A DNA stretch of 64,000 bases from NCBI RefSeq assembly GCF_029948125.1, contig NZ_JASAMB010000019.1:120777-184776 (forward strand), read 5' to 3'. This document shows positions 34,309 to 42,637 of this stretch, piece by piece. Numbering within the stretch: the stretch's first letter is position 1; each line of letters begins with the position of its first letter. The notes under the pieces were generated by a model, which ran no database searches, had not been told where the DNA came from, and saw only the letters and a list, made by a program, of their open reading frames with translations. The DNA comes from Catellatospora sp. KI3 (GTDB taxonomy: Bacteria > Actinomycetota > Actinomycetes > Mycobacteriales > Micromonosporaceae). The position numbers and the translations under genes were made by a program.

Positions 34309-35490
34309 TCAGTGCTCGCCGTCGACCAGCGCGCGGCCGGTGGCCGACACCGCGACCGTGGGCTCGGGTGACGGCTCGGGCGGGTCGAAGATCGCCAGGC
34401 GCTCCTCCATGGCGAAGTTCGTGATCAGCATGCCCAGTGGCGGATTGCGCTGGCTGGATGCCTGCGCCGCGTTGACGTCCGGCGTGTTGGTGATGGTCAC
34501 CATGATCAGCGTATGGCCGGTGAACAGCAGCACCGTCCACAGTTGCGCGTCGGTGCCCAGGTTGAACCCGGCGCGGCGGTCCGGCGGATCGTCGCGCAGG
34601 CCGTACTGCTCGATCAGGCCGTCGCCCTCGGTGGTGCTGCTGAATCCGCACCAGGTCAGCCGCTGGCAGTGGCTCAGCCCCGGCATCATCGTCGTCGGCG
34701 CCACCGACACCGTCAGCGTGCCGTAGCCCGACACCCCGACCAGCTGCAGGCTGACCGTCAGCGCGTCCGGAGCCAGCTCCGGATCGGGCAGCGCCGCCAG
34801 CGGCCGCTTGTCCCCGCCGTCGGCCAGCCCCAGGTCCAGCCGGCGCAGCCCCATCGGGTTCAGCCTGGTGGTGACCAGATCGGCCATCAGGCAGGCGAAC
34901 TTCTCCCGCCGGTCCTTGTCCGCGGGCACCGGCTCGTCCTGCGGCAGTGGCAGGTCGCCGACCAGCGTCGCGAGCCGGGACACGCCCCGCTCGCCCGCCT
35001 GCGGCGGCTGTGCCGGGGCCTGGCGGGTCAGCGACGGCAGCGGCGTCTCCGGCGGCGCCACATCCATGCAGCCGACCACCTCGGGCAGCGGGCCGCCACC
35101 CGGGTCGGGGCGCAGCAGCACGATGCCGTACCCGATACCCGCCGCCACCAGCACCGTGGTGGCCGCGCTGAGCCAGCGCTCGCGGCGGCGCAGCCGTCGT
35201 CCGCTGTCCAGCAGCTCGGCCGACGCCAGCCCCGACGGCGGCTCCGGGCCCTCCGGCGGCTCGCCCTCGCCGAACCGGCGCAGCGCGCGCAGCAGCGTAC
35301 GCTGCGCGAACGCCTCCGGCGGCTCGTAGCCCAGGGACGGCCAGCGCCGGTACAGCCGCAGCAGGGTCCGTCGCACCAGCTGCTCCGCCAGCGCCCAGTC
35401 CCGGCACCGGGCGTACGCCTGGCGCCGCAGCACCGGACCCACCGCCACCGCGAACTCGGCGAACTCGCCCTCCCACGCACGCATCCCCAT
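34309..35490 (-). CDS. membrane protein with an N-terminal sigma-region-2-like domain
   Basis: A 393-residue protein. Residues 6–72 resemble SigE-family ECF region 2 (FAEFAVAVGPVLRRQAY, then LAEQLVRRTLLRLYRRW and EAFAQRTLLRAL). Residues 107–126 are a single transmembrane helix (WLSAATTVLVAAGIGYGIVL). The remaining 265 residues would be outside the cell, with a pair of Cys near residues 270–280 and no recognised fold. Region 4 is missing, so it is unlikely to act as a normal sigma factor. The start could be GTG 35499, ATG 35490 or ATG 35484; none has a clear ribosome site. Confidence 0.72.
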   Translation of the reverse strand: MGMRAWEGEFAEFAVAVGPVLRRQAYARCRDWALAEQLVRRTLLRLYRRWPSLGYEPPEAFAQRTLLRALRRFGEGEPPEGPEPPSGLASAELLDSGRRLRRRERWLSAATTVLVAAGIGYGIVLLRPDPGGGPLPEVVGCMDVAPPETPLPSLTRQAPAQPPQAGERGVSRLATLVGDLPLPQDEPVPADKDRREKFACLMADLVTTRLNPMGLRRLDLGLADGGDKRPLAALPDPELAPDALTVSLQLVGVSGYGTLTVSVAPTTMMPGLSHCQRLTWCGFSSTTEGDGLIEQYGLRDDPPDRRAGFNLGTDAQLWTVLLFTGHTLIMVTITNTPDVNAAQASSQRNPPLGMLITNFAMEERLAIFDPPEPSPEPTVAVSATGRALVDGEH

Positions 35491-35609
35491 AGTCAACACA
35501 ATGGATGCCGCGCGCGGCAGACCCGTCCCGCCCCCCTGGACACCGAACCGCGCAAGTGGCGAACGGCGAGCTGCCGGGGCGGCGCGGGCCGCCTCGGGAC
35601 CCGCCGCGG

Positions 35610-36221
35610 TCAGCCCCGGTGCAGGCGCAGGTCGGCGCGCGGGGCGGTGGTGGCGACCAGGCGGGCGTTGGCCTCGTCACTGCGCATGACCCAGTCGCGG
35701 GCGGCGGCCTCGTCCAGGCCCTTGGCCCGCTGGCGCGACAGCAGGCCGTCGACCCGCTCGGCGTCGTCGGCCGACAGGTACACGGCCACGTCGAGCAGGT
35801 CGCGCACCCGGTCCCAGGGCGGGGTGTCGAGCAGCAGGTAGTTGCCCTCGGTGATGACGATCCCGGTCTCCGGCGGCACCGGCACCGACCCGGCGACCGG
35901 CTCGTTCAGCACGTGGTCGAAGGTCGGCGCCCACACCGTCTCGCCGGTGCTGTCGCGCAGGCGGCGCAGCAGCGCGGCGTACCCGGCGGCGTCGAAGGTG
36001 TCCGGGGCGCCCTTGCGGTCGGCCCGGCCCAGCCGGGCCAGCTCGGCGTTGGCCAGGTGGAAGCCGTCCATCGGCACCACCGCCGCCCGGTCCAGGTGCT
36101 GGGCGAGCAGCCGCGCCAGCGTCGACTTGCCCGCGCCGGGCGCGCCGGTGATCCCGACCAGCAGTCGGCCGGGGCGCGCGGCGCGCAGCGCCTGGACTCG
36201 TTCCAGCAGCAGGGTGAGCAT
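35610..36221 (-). CDS. uridine-kinase-like P-loop nucleoside/nucleotide kinase
   Basis: A 203-residue P-loop kinase. Walker A GITGAPGAGKSTLA lies near residues 23–36, VVPMDGFHLANAEL is the base/Asp-containing strand, ERVDGLLSRQRAKG lies in the lid region and an IVITEGNYLLLD strand follows. It matches the 'nucleoside/nucleotide kinase family' related to uridine and pantothenate kinases; the substrate (nucleoside, sugar or vitamin) is not certain. The ATG at 36221 lies 13 bp downstream of the aldolase gene stop on the same strand. Confidence 0.85.
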   Translation of the reverse strand: MLTLLLERVQALRAARPGRLLVGITGAPGAGKSTLARLLAQHLDRAAVVPMDGFHLANAELARLGRADRKGAPDTFDAAGYAALLRRLRDSTGETVWAPTFDHVLNEPVAGSVPVPPETGIVITEGNYLLLDTPPWDRVRDLLDVAVYLSADDAERVDGLLSRQRAKGLDEAAARDWVMRSDEANARLVATTAPRADLRLHRG

Positions 36222-36234
36222 CGAAGCCAGTCTG

Positions 36235-37329
36235 TCAGGCCGGTCCGGCCAGCGCGAGCAGGGCGAGCCCCGCCTCGACCACGTCGTCGGCCGACCACTC
36301 CAGCGCCGGACCGGCCACGGTGATCTCGGCCATCGCGCGGCCGGGGGCGCGGTCGGTGAAGGCGTTGCACAGCCAGATCCCGCGCTGCTCGGCCAGGGCG
36401 ATCACGGCCTCGTTGAGGCGCTCGGCCGGGCCGGGCAGCCACAGCTGGAACTGGTGCGTGTGCGGCACGGCCGGGTGCACCAGGGCGCCCGGCAGCTTCG
36501 CCAGGGCCTGCGCGACCACCTTGGCGTGGGACACGTACTCCGGCAGCCGGGGCAGCTCGCGGTCCAGTCCGGCCAGGGCGGTCAGCACGGCGGGCCACTG
36601 CTGGAACAGGTTGCCGCCGTACCGGTGCCGCCAGGCGCGGGCCTGCGCGACGAAGTCGGCCGGACCGGCGAGCACCGCCCCGGCCAGGCCGCCGAGGGTC
36701 TTGTACAGCGACACGTACACGCTGTCGGCCAGCCCGGCGATGGCGGCCAGGTCCTGGCCCAGGTGGACGGTCGACTCCCACAGCCGGGCGCCGTCGAAGT
36801 GCACCCGCGCGCCGCGCGAGCGGGCCGCCGCCACCGTCTCGGTGAGCTCGTCCCAGCTCGGCAGCAGGAAACCGGGCTCGCGCAGCGGCAGCTCGACCAG
36901 CAGCGTGCCGTACGGCTCGTCGAGGTCGCGCACCTCCGCCGGGGTGGGCTGGCGCGGCTCCCGGGTGGGGAAGACGCCGCGCAGGCGGCTGAGCGACTCG
37001 TACGCCCCGCGCTCCATCGCCTCGACGTGGCTGAGCGGGTGCAGCGCCACCACCGGGCTGCCGGTGCGCTCGGCCCAGCAGCGCAGCGCCACCTGCTGTG
37101 CCATGGTGCCGGTCGGGAAGAACACCGCGGCCGGCTTGCCGAGCAGCTCGGCCACCCGGCGCTCCAGCTCGGCGACCGGCCCGCCGCCATAGAAGTCGGG
37201 GAAGCCGTCCAGGTCGAGGGTGTCGAACAGGGCCAGCTGCTCGCGCATCGTCGGCACCCGGTGGGCGGACAGAATCCGGTCGCAGCCGCGCTGGGCGCGG
37301 CGGCGGCGGTCGGCGGGATCCTCGGTCAC
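36235..37329 (-). CDS. beta-eliminating lyase / threonine aldolase-like PLP enzyme
   Basis: A 364-residue fold-type I PLP enzyme of the Beta_elim_lyase family. FPTGTMAQQVALRCWA binds the cofactor phosphate, GARVHFDGARLWES carries the PLP Asp and SVYVSLYKTLGGLAGAVL carries the Schiff-base Lys. Low-specificity threonine aldolases (Thr to Gly plus acetaldehyde) are the closest characterised group. The start is GTG at 37329. The N-terminal 25 residues are longer than usual. Confidence 0.87.
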   Translation of the reverse strand: MTEDPADRRRRAQRGCDRILSAHRVPTMREQLALFDTLDLDGFPDFYGGGPVAELERRVAELLGKPAAVFFPTGTMAQQVALRCWAERTGSPVVALHPLSHVEAMERGAYESLSRLRGVFPTREPRQPTPAEVRDLDEPYGTLLVELPLREPGFLLPSWDELTETVAAARSRGARVHFDGARLWESTVHLGQDLAAIAGLADSVYVSLYKTLGGLAGAVLAGPADFVAQARAWRHRYGGNLFQQWPAVLTALAGLDRELPRLPEYVSHAKVVAQALAKLPGALVHPAVPHTHQFQLWLPGPAERLNEAVIALAEQRGIWLCNAFTDRAPGRAMAEITVAGPALEWSADDVVEAGLALLALAGPA

Positions 37330-37360
37330 CGCGCCATGATGCCACGCGGCGCGCCGGGCC

Positions 37361-38170
37361 TCATTCGGGTTCGGCGCAGGCGGCCAGGGCCGCCACGACC
37401 AGCGGATCGCTCTGGTCGTACGCCGCCAGCAACGGCACCAGCGACGGGTCGCCCAGCGCGGCGGCGCTGGAGAACGTGAGCTCGCTGGCGCCGTCGTCGG
37501 CGAGCAGCGCCGCCACGAGCGCCACCGCCCCCGGATCCTTGCGCCGGGCCAGCCCGTGCACGCCCTCCTCGAACGCCGGGACGTAGCTGTCGCCGGTGCG
37601 CGCCCACAGCGCCGCCCGGATCGCCTCGGTGTCGGCGTCCAGCGCGGTGCCCAGCCCGTAGGTGGCCCAGTCGCGCACGTGCGGTTCGCTGTCGGCGCTG
37701 AGCCGGATCAGCACCGCGACGCCGTCGGCCGGCAGACCGGCGCCTGCCAGCACGGCGGGCAGCGCCGCGGCGACCTGGTGCCGCACGTCGCCGTCGGGGT
37801 GCCCGGCCAGCCCGACCAGGACCGGCAGCGCGTGCGGACGGCCGCTGCCGCCCAGCGCCTCGATCATGGCGCACAGCACGTCGGGCTCCTTCTCCTCGCC
37901 GATCAGGTCGACCAGCAGCGCCGCGACCTCCTCCCGGCCGGTGTCGCCGCCGACCTCGTCGAGCACGCGCAGCAGCCGGGCGGCCCCGGCGCGCACGGCC
38001 GTGTCGTCGTCGCGCAGGCGGGTGCGGGCGAGGTCGACGGCGGGGCCCGCACCGCCTCTGGCCAGCCGCAGGAGCGGATCGCGGAAGGCATCGTCGTCGT
38101 AGGGCTCCGCGTGGTACGCGTGCACCGCAGCGGAGAACAGCCGGACCGGGTCGTCAGCCAGCTCGCTCAC
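37361..38170 (-). CDS. HEAT-repeat protein
   Basis: A 269-residue soluble protein made of about six helical HEAT-like repeats (for example AVRAGAARLLRVLDEVG, EPDVLCAMIEALGG and GDVRHQVAAALPAVLAGAG). It has no catalytic motif; such proteins usually act as scaffolds or lyase-like phycobilin relatives. The GTG at 38170 has AGGATG upstream and is preferred over an upstream start at 38260 with an atypical N-terminus. It lies 31 bp before the aldolase-like gene on the same strand. Confidence 0.83.
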   Translation of the reverse strand: MSELADDPVRLFSAAVHAYHAEPYDDDAFRDPLLRLARGGAGPAVDLARTRLRDDDTAVRAGAARLLRVLDEVGGDTGREEVAALLVDLIGEEKEPDVLCAMIEALGGSGRPHALPVLVGLAGHPDGDVRHQVAAALPAVLAGAGLPADGVAVLIRLSADSEPHVRDWATYGLGTALDADTEAIRAALWARTGDSYVPAFEEGVHGLARRKDPGAVALVAALLADDGASELTFSSAAALGDPSLVPLLAAYDQSDPLVVAALAACAEPE

Positions 38171-38398
38171 TACTGCATCCTGACAGGACCATCTGTCCTT
38201 CGCCCAGCAGCTGACCGGCTGATCGCACCCGCTGTGTGTGCCAATTCGAGTCGATCTCACCCGCCCGGGCCAGCGACGTGATCTCCGCGAAACACGACAG
38301 GAACCGACCGATGTCTATCCGACAGAAGCCTTGAGATCAACAATTCTCGATGCTTTGCTGGCGCGCGAATCCGTCCCCCTCCCGGAAAGGTGTCGGAC

Positions 38399-39463
38399 AT
38401 GCACAGACCGTCCCGTCGGTCGCGCCGCGTCCTGGCTCCGCTGTTCACCCTGCTCGCACTGCTCGCCACCGCCCTTACGGCCGCGTCCCCCGCGCAGGCC
38501 GCCGTGCCCAACCGCCTCGGCTTCGTGCTGTGGAACGGCGCGGCCGTCGTGGCCTCGGGCACCACGCCCGCCGCCACCACCGTCGTGCCCATCGGCATCG
38601 GCCGCTACCAGGTCAAGTTCCCCGGCCAGGCCGCCGTCGGCGGCGTGACCCACGTGACCGCGATCCACACCGCGCCGCACTCCTGCCAGGTCGAGAACTC
38701 CGGACCGTCGGGTGCCGACCAGATCGTCATCATCCGGTGCTTCAAGATCGGTGGCGTACTGGACAACAGCGGGTTCAGCGCGATCTTCTCGCACAGCTCG
38801 GGCATCAGCGGCTTCGGCCCGTTCGGCTACGTCGACGCCCTGCCCGGCGGCGGGATCGTGGGCCAGTACAACGCCTCCGGCGCCGCCAACACGGTGACGG
38901 CGCTCGCGGTCGGCCAGTGGCTGGTCCGCTTCCCCGGCATCGGCAGCGCCGGGCCGGTCGACGGCAGCGTGCAGGCCACCCCGGTCGGCACCGTCAACGC
39001 CCGCTGCAAGGTCGCCAACTGGAACTCCTTCCCCGCCGAGCAGCGGGTGTGGGTGTACTGCTTCACCCCCGCCGGCGCGCCGATCAACACCCGGTTCACG
39101 CTGACCTACCAGCAGAAGGTCTCGCTGTACGGCCCGTCGTACCCGCCGAAGTACTTCGGCTACCTGTGGTTCAAGCCGCCGGTAGGCCCGCCGACGACCA
39201 ACTTCAACTCGGTCGCGGGCCTGGGCGTCAACACCCTCGCCGGAGCGGGCGCGGGCCTGTTCCTGGTGACGTTCCCGAACATCGCGTTCCTGCCCGACAC
39301 CGTGCAGGTCACCGCGTTCGGCACCACGCCGGACTTCTGCGGCCTGAACACCGCCTGGGCGCACATCGGCACCAGCACCGTCGTCCGCGACGTCAACTGC
39401 TTCACCGTCAACGGCGCCCCGGTAACCTCCGGCTTCACGGTAAGCGCCAACTCCCAGTTCTGA
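38399..39463 (+). CDS. secreted protein with three tandem ~105-residue repeats
   Basis: A 354-residue exported protein. A twin-Arg-rich signal peptide (RRSRRVLAPLFTLLALLATA, cleavage after SPAQAA near residue 35) is followed by three similar beta-rich modules starting near LGFVLWNGAAVV, FGYVDALPGGGIV and FGYLWFKPPVGPP. Each module has two Cys about 15–20 residues apart with the second in a C-F-x3-G context (RCFKIGG, YCFTPAG, NCFTVNG), suggesting one disulfide per module. No enzymatic motif or anchor is present. The ATG at 38399 follows GGAAAGG. Function is unknown. Confidence 0.82.
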   Translation: MHRPSRRSRRVLAPLFTLLALLATALTAASPAQAAVPNRLGFVLWNGAAVVASGTTPAATTVVPIGIGRYQVKFPGQAAVGGVTHVTAIHTAPHSCQVENSGPSGADQIVIIRCFKIGGVLDNSGFSAIFSHSSGISGFGPFGYVDALPGGGIVGQYNASGAANTVTALAVGQWLVRFPGIGSAGPVDGSVQATPVGTVNARCKVANWNSFPAEQRVWVYCFTPAGAPINTRFTLTYQQKVSLYGPSYPPKYFGYLWFKPPVGPPTTNFNSVAGLGVNTLAGAGAGLFLVTFPNIAFLPDTVQVTAFGTTPDFCGLNTAWAHIGTSTVVRDVNCFTVNGAPVTSGFTVSANSQF

Positions 39464-39470
39464 CCGCGTT

Positions 39471-39531
39471 CAAGTTGCCGGGCAACCGGGGGTATCGGGG
39501 CACAGGATACGCCCGATTGCCCGGCGACTTG
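39471..39531. terminator. 61-bp hairpin between convergent genes
   Basis: Arms CAAGTTGCCGGGCAA (39471–39485) and TTGCCCGGCGACTTG (39517–39531) pair at 14 of 15 positions. The symmetry continues inward through GGGGGTATC and GATACGCCC. It lies between the secreted-repeat gene stop and the DUF1990 stop and is likely a bidirectional terminator. Confidence 0.75.
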
Positions 39532-39540
39532 CCGTGCTGG

Positions 39541-40032
39541 TCAGGCTGTGAGGCGGCGCAGGGCGCGGGCGAGGAGGCGGGCGTAGAGGTGTTGGAAGGC
39601 GACTACGGCGTATGAGCCGAGGCGGGTGTACCACCGTGCCGGACGGCTGAAGGCGGTCACCGAGAACCAGACGCGGCCGTCGACCAGCTCCAGCAGGAAC
39701 GACTCCTCGCCGCACTCGGGGTGGCCCGCCAGGGTGCCGTACGCGTACCCGGCGCGCTCGGCGGTGTCCTCGGCCCACACCACCTCGCACGGCGCCTTGA
39801 TTCGCAGGTTCGCGAAGCCCAGCCCGGACGTCACGCGCAGCCCCGGCACGGCCCGGGGTCCGGCGGCGTCCATCCGCACGCCGATGGCGCGCTGCGCCGC
39901 GAAGGTGAGCACGGCCTCGGCCGCCGGGGCCATCGTCTCCGGGCCGCCGAGCTCGGTCCGGTAACGGAGATGGTTGTAGCCGGATGGCAGCACCGCGTCG
40001 CGGGTGGCGCCGACCTCGGCATATGTGAACAT
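39541..40032 (-). CDS. DUF1990 family protein
   Basis: A 163-residue soluble protein matching DUF1990: MFTYAEVGATRDAVLPSGYN at the start, GLGFANLRIKAPCEVVWAED in the middle, AGYAYGTLAGHPECGEESF and a closing SRPARWYTRLGSYAV. Function is unknown. The start is ATG at 40032. It is divergent from a lipoprotein gene 74 bp away. Confidence 0.9.
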   Translation of the reverse strand: MFTYAEVGATRDAVLPSGYNHLRYRTELGGPETMAPAAEAVLTFAAQRAIGVRMDAAGPRAVPGLRVTSGLGFANLRIKAPCEVVWAEDTAERAGYAYGTLAGHPECGEESFLLELVDGRVWFSVTAFSRPARWYTRLGSYAVVAFQHLYARLLARALRRLTA

Positions 40033-40106
40033 GAGCGAAGGCTAGCGCAGCCCGGCCGGGCGATGGCGCCGAGCGTTCCGGCGCTGCGTTGCATAGACTC
40101 TCGCTC

Positions 40107-40646
40107 ATGGACCTTGGACCTGTAGCAGGGGCCCGCGCGACCCGCGGCACCCGGCGCCCCGTCACCCTGTTCGCCGTCGCGGCCGTGGCCGCGCTGCTCG
40201 CCTTCGGCGCGGGCTGCGCCACCGCCGCCGAACCCGGCACCGGCGGCAGCCCTGAGAGCACCACCGAGTCGCCCGACGGCCGCGTCGCGGGCGTCACGGT
40301 CACCGTCGAGAAGACCGGCGGCATCGCGGGCGTGAACGAGCGCGTCAGCGTCGAGCGCGACGGCAGCTGGGTGAAGGTGGGTAAGGAGGGCAAGCAGGCC
40401 TCCGGCACGCTGACCGCCGACCAGCTCGGCCAGCTGCAGACGCTCACCGCCGACCCGGAGCTGGCCAAGGAGGCCGCGCGCAGTCCGCAGCCGTCGAACT
40501 GCCGGGACGCGTTCAACTACAAGGTGACCGTCGACCGGGCCGGGCAGCAGACGGTCTCGGCGTACACCGACTGCCCGAGTGACAAAGATATTCCAGTCGC
40601 CACCCAGAAGGTCGCGCTGCTGGTCACGGAGGCTGCCGGTAGCTGA
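40107..40646 (+). CDS. lipoprotein, protealysin-inhibitor-like/unknown
   Basis: A 179-residue protein with an N-terminal hydrophobic segment ending in a lipobox (LLAFGAGC, Cys near residue 37), a Ser/Thr/Glu-rich linker and a soluble domain. VTVTVEKTGGIAGVNERVSV precedes GTLTADQLGQLQTL and a Cys pair (NCRDAFNYK and YTDCPSD). The I-A-G-V-N-E-R segment resembles the emfourin/protealysin-inhibitor pattern, but that is tentative. The ATG at 40107 lies about 7 nt after a TAGACT -10 hexamer, suggesting leaderless translation. Confidence 0.75.
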   Translation: MDLGPVAGARATRGTRRPVTLFAVAAVAALLAFGAGCATAAEPGTGGSPESTTESPDGRVAGVTVTVEKTGGIAGVNERVSVERDGSWVKVGKEGKQASGTLTADQLGQLQTLTADPELAKEAARSPQPSNCRDAFNYKVTVDRAGQQTVSAYTDCPSDKDIPVATQKVALLVTEAAGS

Positions 40647-40720
40647 TCTTCATCCATACGCGTCACTGTCGGCAGCCGGGATCGGTTTGGCTGTCGGCTC
40701 GGGTGGTTACGCTCCCCGCG

Positions 40721-42358
40721 ATGATGATTTTCTTCCGCTCCCTGCGGCTGCGCCGCGCGGCCCGGTCCCACTTCGGTTGGGACCGGCTGCGCCCGGCGCA
40801 GCTGGACGCCATGCGCCCGCTGCTGCGCGGCCGTGACGCCGTCGTCGTGCTGCCCACCGGCGGCGGCAAGTCCGCCGTCTACCAGGTCACCGCCACCCTG
40901 CTCAAGGGACCGACGGTGGTGATCTCGCCGCTGCTGGCTCTGCAGCACGACCAGATCGGCAACCTCAACGACCGCGGCAACCCGCTGCTGCGGGCGGTGC
41001 GGGTCAGCTCGGCCGAGACCCCGGCCAAGCAGGCGGCGGCACTGCAGGAGGTGCGCGAGGGCAGGGCCCGGTTCCTGTTCATCACGCCGGAGCAGCTGAG
41101 CTCGCCGGAGCGGCTGGCCGAGGTGCGGGCGCTGAAACCCGCCCTGGTCGCGGTCGACGAGGCGCACTGCATCTCGTCGTGGGGCTACGACTTCCGCCCC
41201 GACTACCTGGTGCTGGGCCACATCATCCGCGGGCTGGGCCGCCCGCCCGTGGTGGCGCTGACCGCCACCGCGTCCCCGCCGGTGTGCGAGGACATCATCG
41301 GGCGGCTGGGCATGCGCAAGCCGGTCATGGTGCGTACCGGGCTGGACCGGCCGAACCTGTTCCTGGAGGCCACCCACTGCCCCGACGAGGCCTACCGCTG
41401 GCGGCGGCTGCTGCAGCTGCTGGAGGCGAGCAAACCGCCGGGCATCGTGTACGTGCCGACCCGCGCCGCCGCCGAGGAGCTGGCCGAGCGGCTGACCGCG
41501 GCGGGGCACGAGGCGCAGGCGTACCACGGGGGCATGGCGGCCGGGGTGCGTGCCCGCCGCCACCGCGAGTTCCTCGCCGACGAGATCCCGATCATGGTCG
41601 CCACCTCGGCGTTCGGCATGGGCATCGACAAGCCGAACATCCGCTGGGTGGCCCACTTCGCGCTGCCCGACTCCCCCGACAGCTACCTGCAGGAGATCGG
41701 CCGGGCCGGGCGCGACGGCGAGCCCGCCCACGCGCTGCTGCTGCACCGCGCCGAGGACGTGGCGCTGCAGCGCTTCTTCGCCGGTGGCGCGCCGGACTTC
41801 GCCGAGCTGCGCACCGTCGCCGCGGCGCTGCACAGCGGGCCGGTCAAGAACCGGACCGCGCTGGGCAAGGCGACCGGGATCGGCCCGCGCAAGGTGACCA
41901 GCTACCTGACCATGCTGGAGCAGGTCGGGGCGGCCGCGGTCAGCGACAAGGGCGAGATCAGCGTGCCGCGCTTCGCGCCCCTGCCCGACCAGGCCGCCCG
42001 GGAGGCGCTGGCCGACTACGAGCGCCACCAGGCCGGGCAGCGGTCCCGGATCGACCTGATGCGGCGCTTCGCCGAGCAGCGCGGCTGCCGGATGCAGGCG
42101 CTGCTGGCGTACTTCGGCGAGCAGCTGAACCAGCCGTGCGGGCACTGCGACAGCTGCCACGGCGGCACCTCCGAGGTCATCTCCGACGACGTGCCGTTCC
42201 CGCCGCACAGCAAGGTGCGCCACGCCGACTGGGGCGCGGGCACGGTGCTGGGCTACGAGAAGGACCGGATGACGGTGCTGTTCGACGAGGTCGGCTACAA
42301 GACCCTGTCGGTGCCGGTGGTGCAGTCGCAGCGGCTGCTGGTGGTGGAGTCGGTCTAG
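40721..42358 (+). CDS. recQ: RecQ-family DNA helicase
   Basis: A 545-residue superfamily 2 helicase with Walker A PTGGGKS (residues 45–51), a DEAH box (146–149) in VDEAHCISSWGYDFRPDY, ATSAFGMGIDKPNIRWV and an EIGRAGRDGEP motif VI. A RecQ zinc-binding region with four Cys (GCRMQALLAYFGE onward, then PCGHCDSC) lies near residue 450. There is no HRDC domain; the last 60 residues form a short beta-rich tail (VRHADWGAGTVLGYEKDRM). The ATG at 40721 (or the next codon) lacks a ribosome site and is probably leaderless. Confidence 0.93.
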   Translation: MMIFFRSLRLRRAARSHFGWDRLRPAQLDAMRPLLRGRDAVVVLPTGGGKSAVYQVTATLLKGPTVVISPLLALQHDQIGNLNDRGNPLLRAVRVSSAETPAKQAAALQEVREGRARFLFITPEQLSSPERLAEVRALKPALVAVDEAHCISSWGYDFRPDYLVLGHIIRGLGRPPVVALTATASPPVCEDIIGRLGMRKPVMVRTGLDRPNLFLEATHCPDEAYRWRRLLQLLEASKPPGIVYVPTRAAAEELAERLTAAGHEAQAYHGGMAAGVRARRHREFLADEIPIMVATSAFGMGIDKPNIRWVAHFALPDSPDSYLQEIGRAGRDGEPAHALLLHRAEDVALQRFFAGGAPDFAELRTVAAALHSGPVKNRTALGKATGIGPRKVTSYLTMLEQVGAAAVSDKGEISVPRFAPLPDQAAREALADYERHQAGQRSRIDLMRRFAEQRGCRMQALLAYFGEQLNQPCGHCDSCHGGTSEVISDDVPFPPHSKVRHADWGAGTVLGYEKDRMTVLFDEVGYKTLSVPVVQSQRLLVVESV

Positions 42359-42395
42359 CGTCCGAAACTGACGGTTGCGTCGTTTGTTCTGGCAG

Positions 42396-42436
42396 GTCGA
42401 GATCAATCTCGACTATTCCTACCGGCGTTGTATAGT
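42396..42436 (+). promoter_or_regulatory. promoter with overlapping inverted repeat, upstream of the exporter pair
   Basis: GTCGAGA (42396–42402), a 4-nt loop and TCTCGAC (42407–42413) form a 7-bp inverted repeat. It overlaps a -35-like TCGACT (42409–42414), which is 16 bp from a good -10, TATAGT (42431–42436). The geometry suggests a repressor site controlling the small peptide and YeiH-type transporter. No regulator gene is adjacent. Confidence 0.6.
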
Positions 42437-42475
42437 ATTGCCGCGTCGCCGTCCCTGCCAGGAAAGGGCTCCCTC

Positions 42476-42637
42476 ATGAGCGACGCACCCGCACCCTCCA
42501 CCCCCGACACGCCTCCGCCCGCCGTGGCGCACGTCAGCAAGTGGTCCGTCAACGAGGACTGGGCCGCCACCATCGTCGGGCTCGCCCTCATCGCGCTCGT
42601 GCTGACCGGGGTCATCCCCGTCGGGCTGGTGCCGTGA
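42476..42637 (+). CDS. 53-residue membrane peptide coupled to a YeiH-type transporter
   Basis: The N-terminal 25 residues are Pro/Ala-rich and polar. They are followed by SKWSVNEDWAATIVGLALIA and a hydrophobic stretch to the end (LVLTGVIPVGLVP): one transmembrane helix. The E-D-W-x-A-x-I-x-G-L pattern resembles the N-terminal extra helix found fused in some longer YeiH-family transporters. Its TGA overlaps the transporter ATG (TGATG), so the two are translationally coupled. GGAAAGG precedes the ATG. It could be a detached N-terminal subunit. Confidence 0.72.
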   Translation: MSDAPAPSTPDTPPPAVAHVSKWSVNEDWAATIVGLALIALVLTGVIPVGLVP

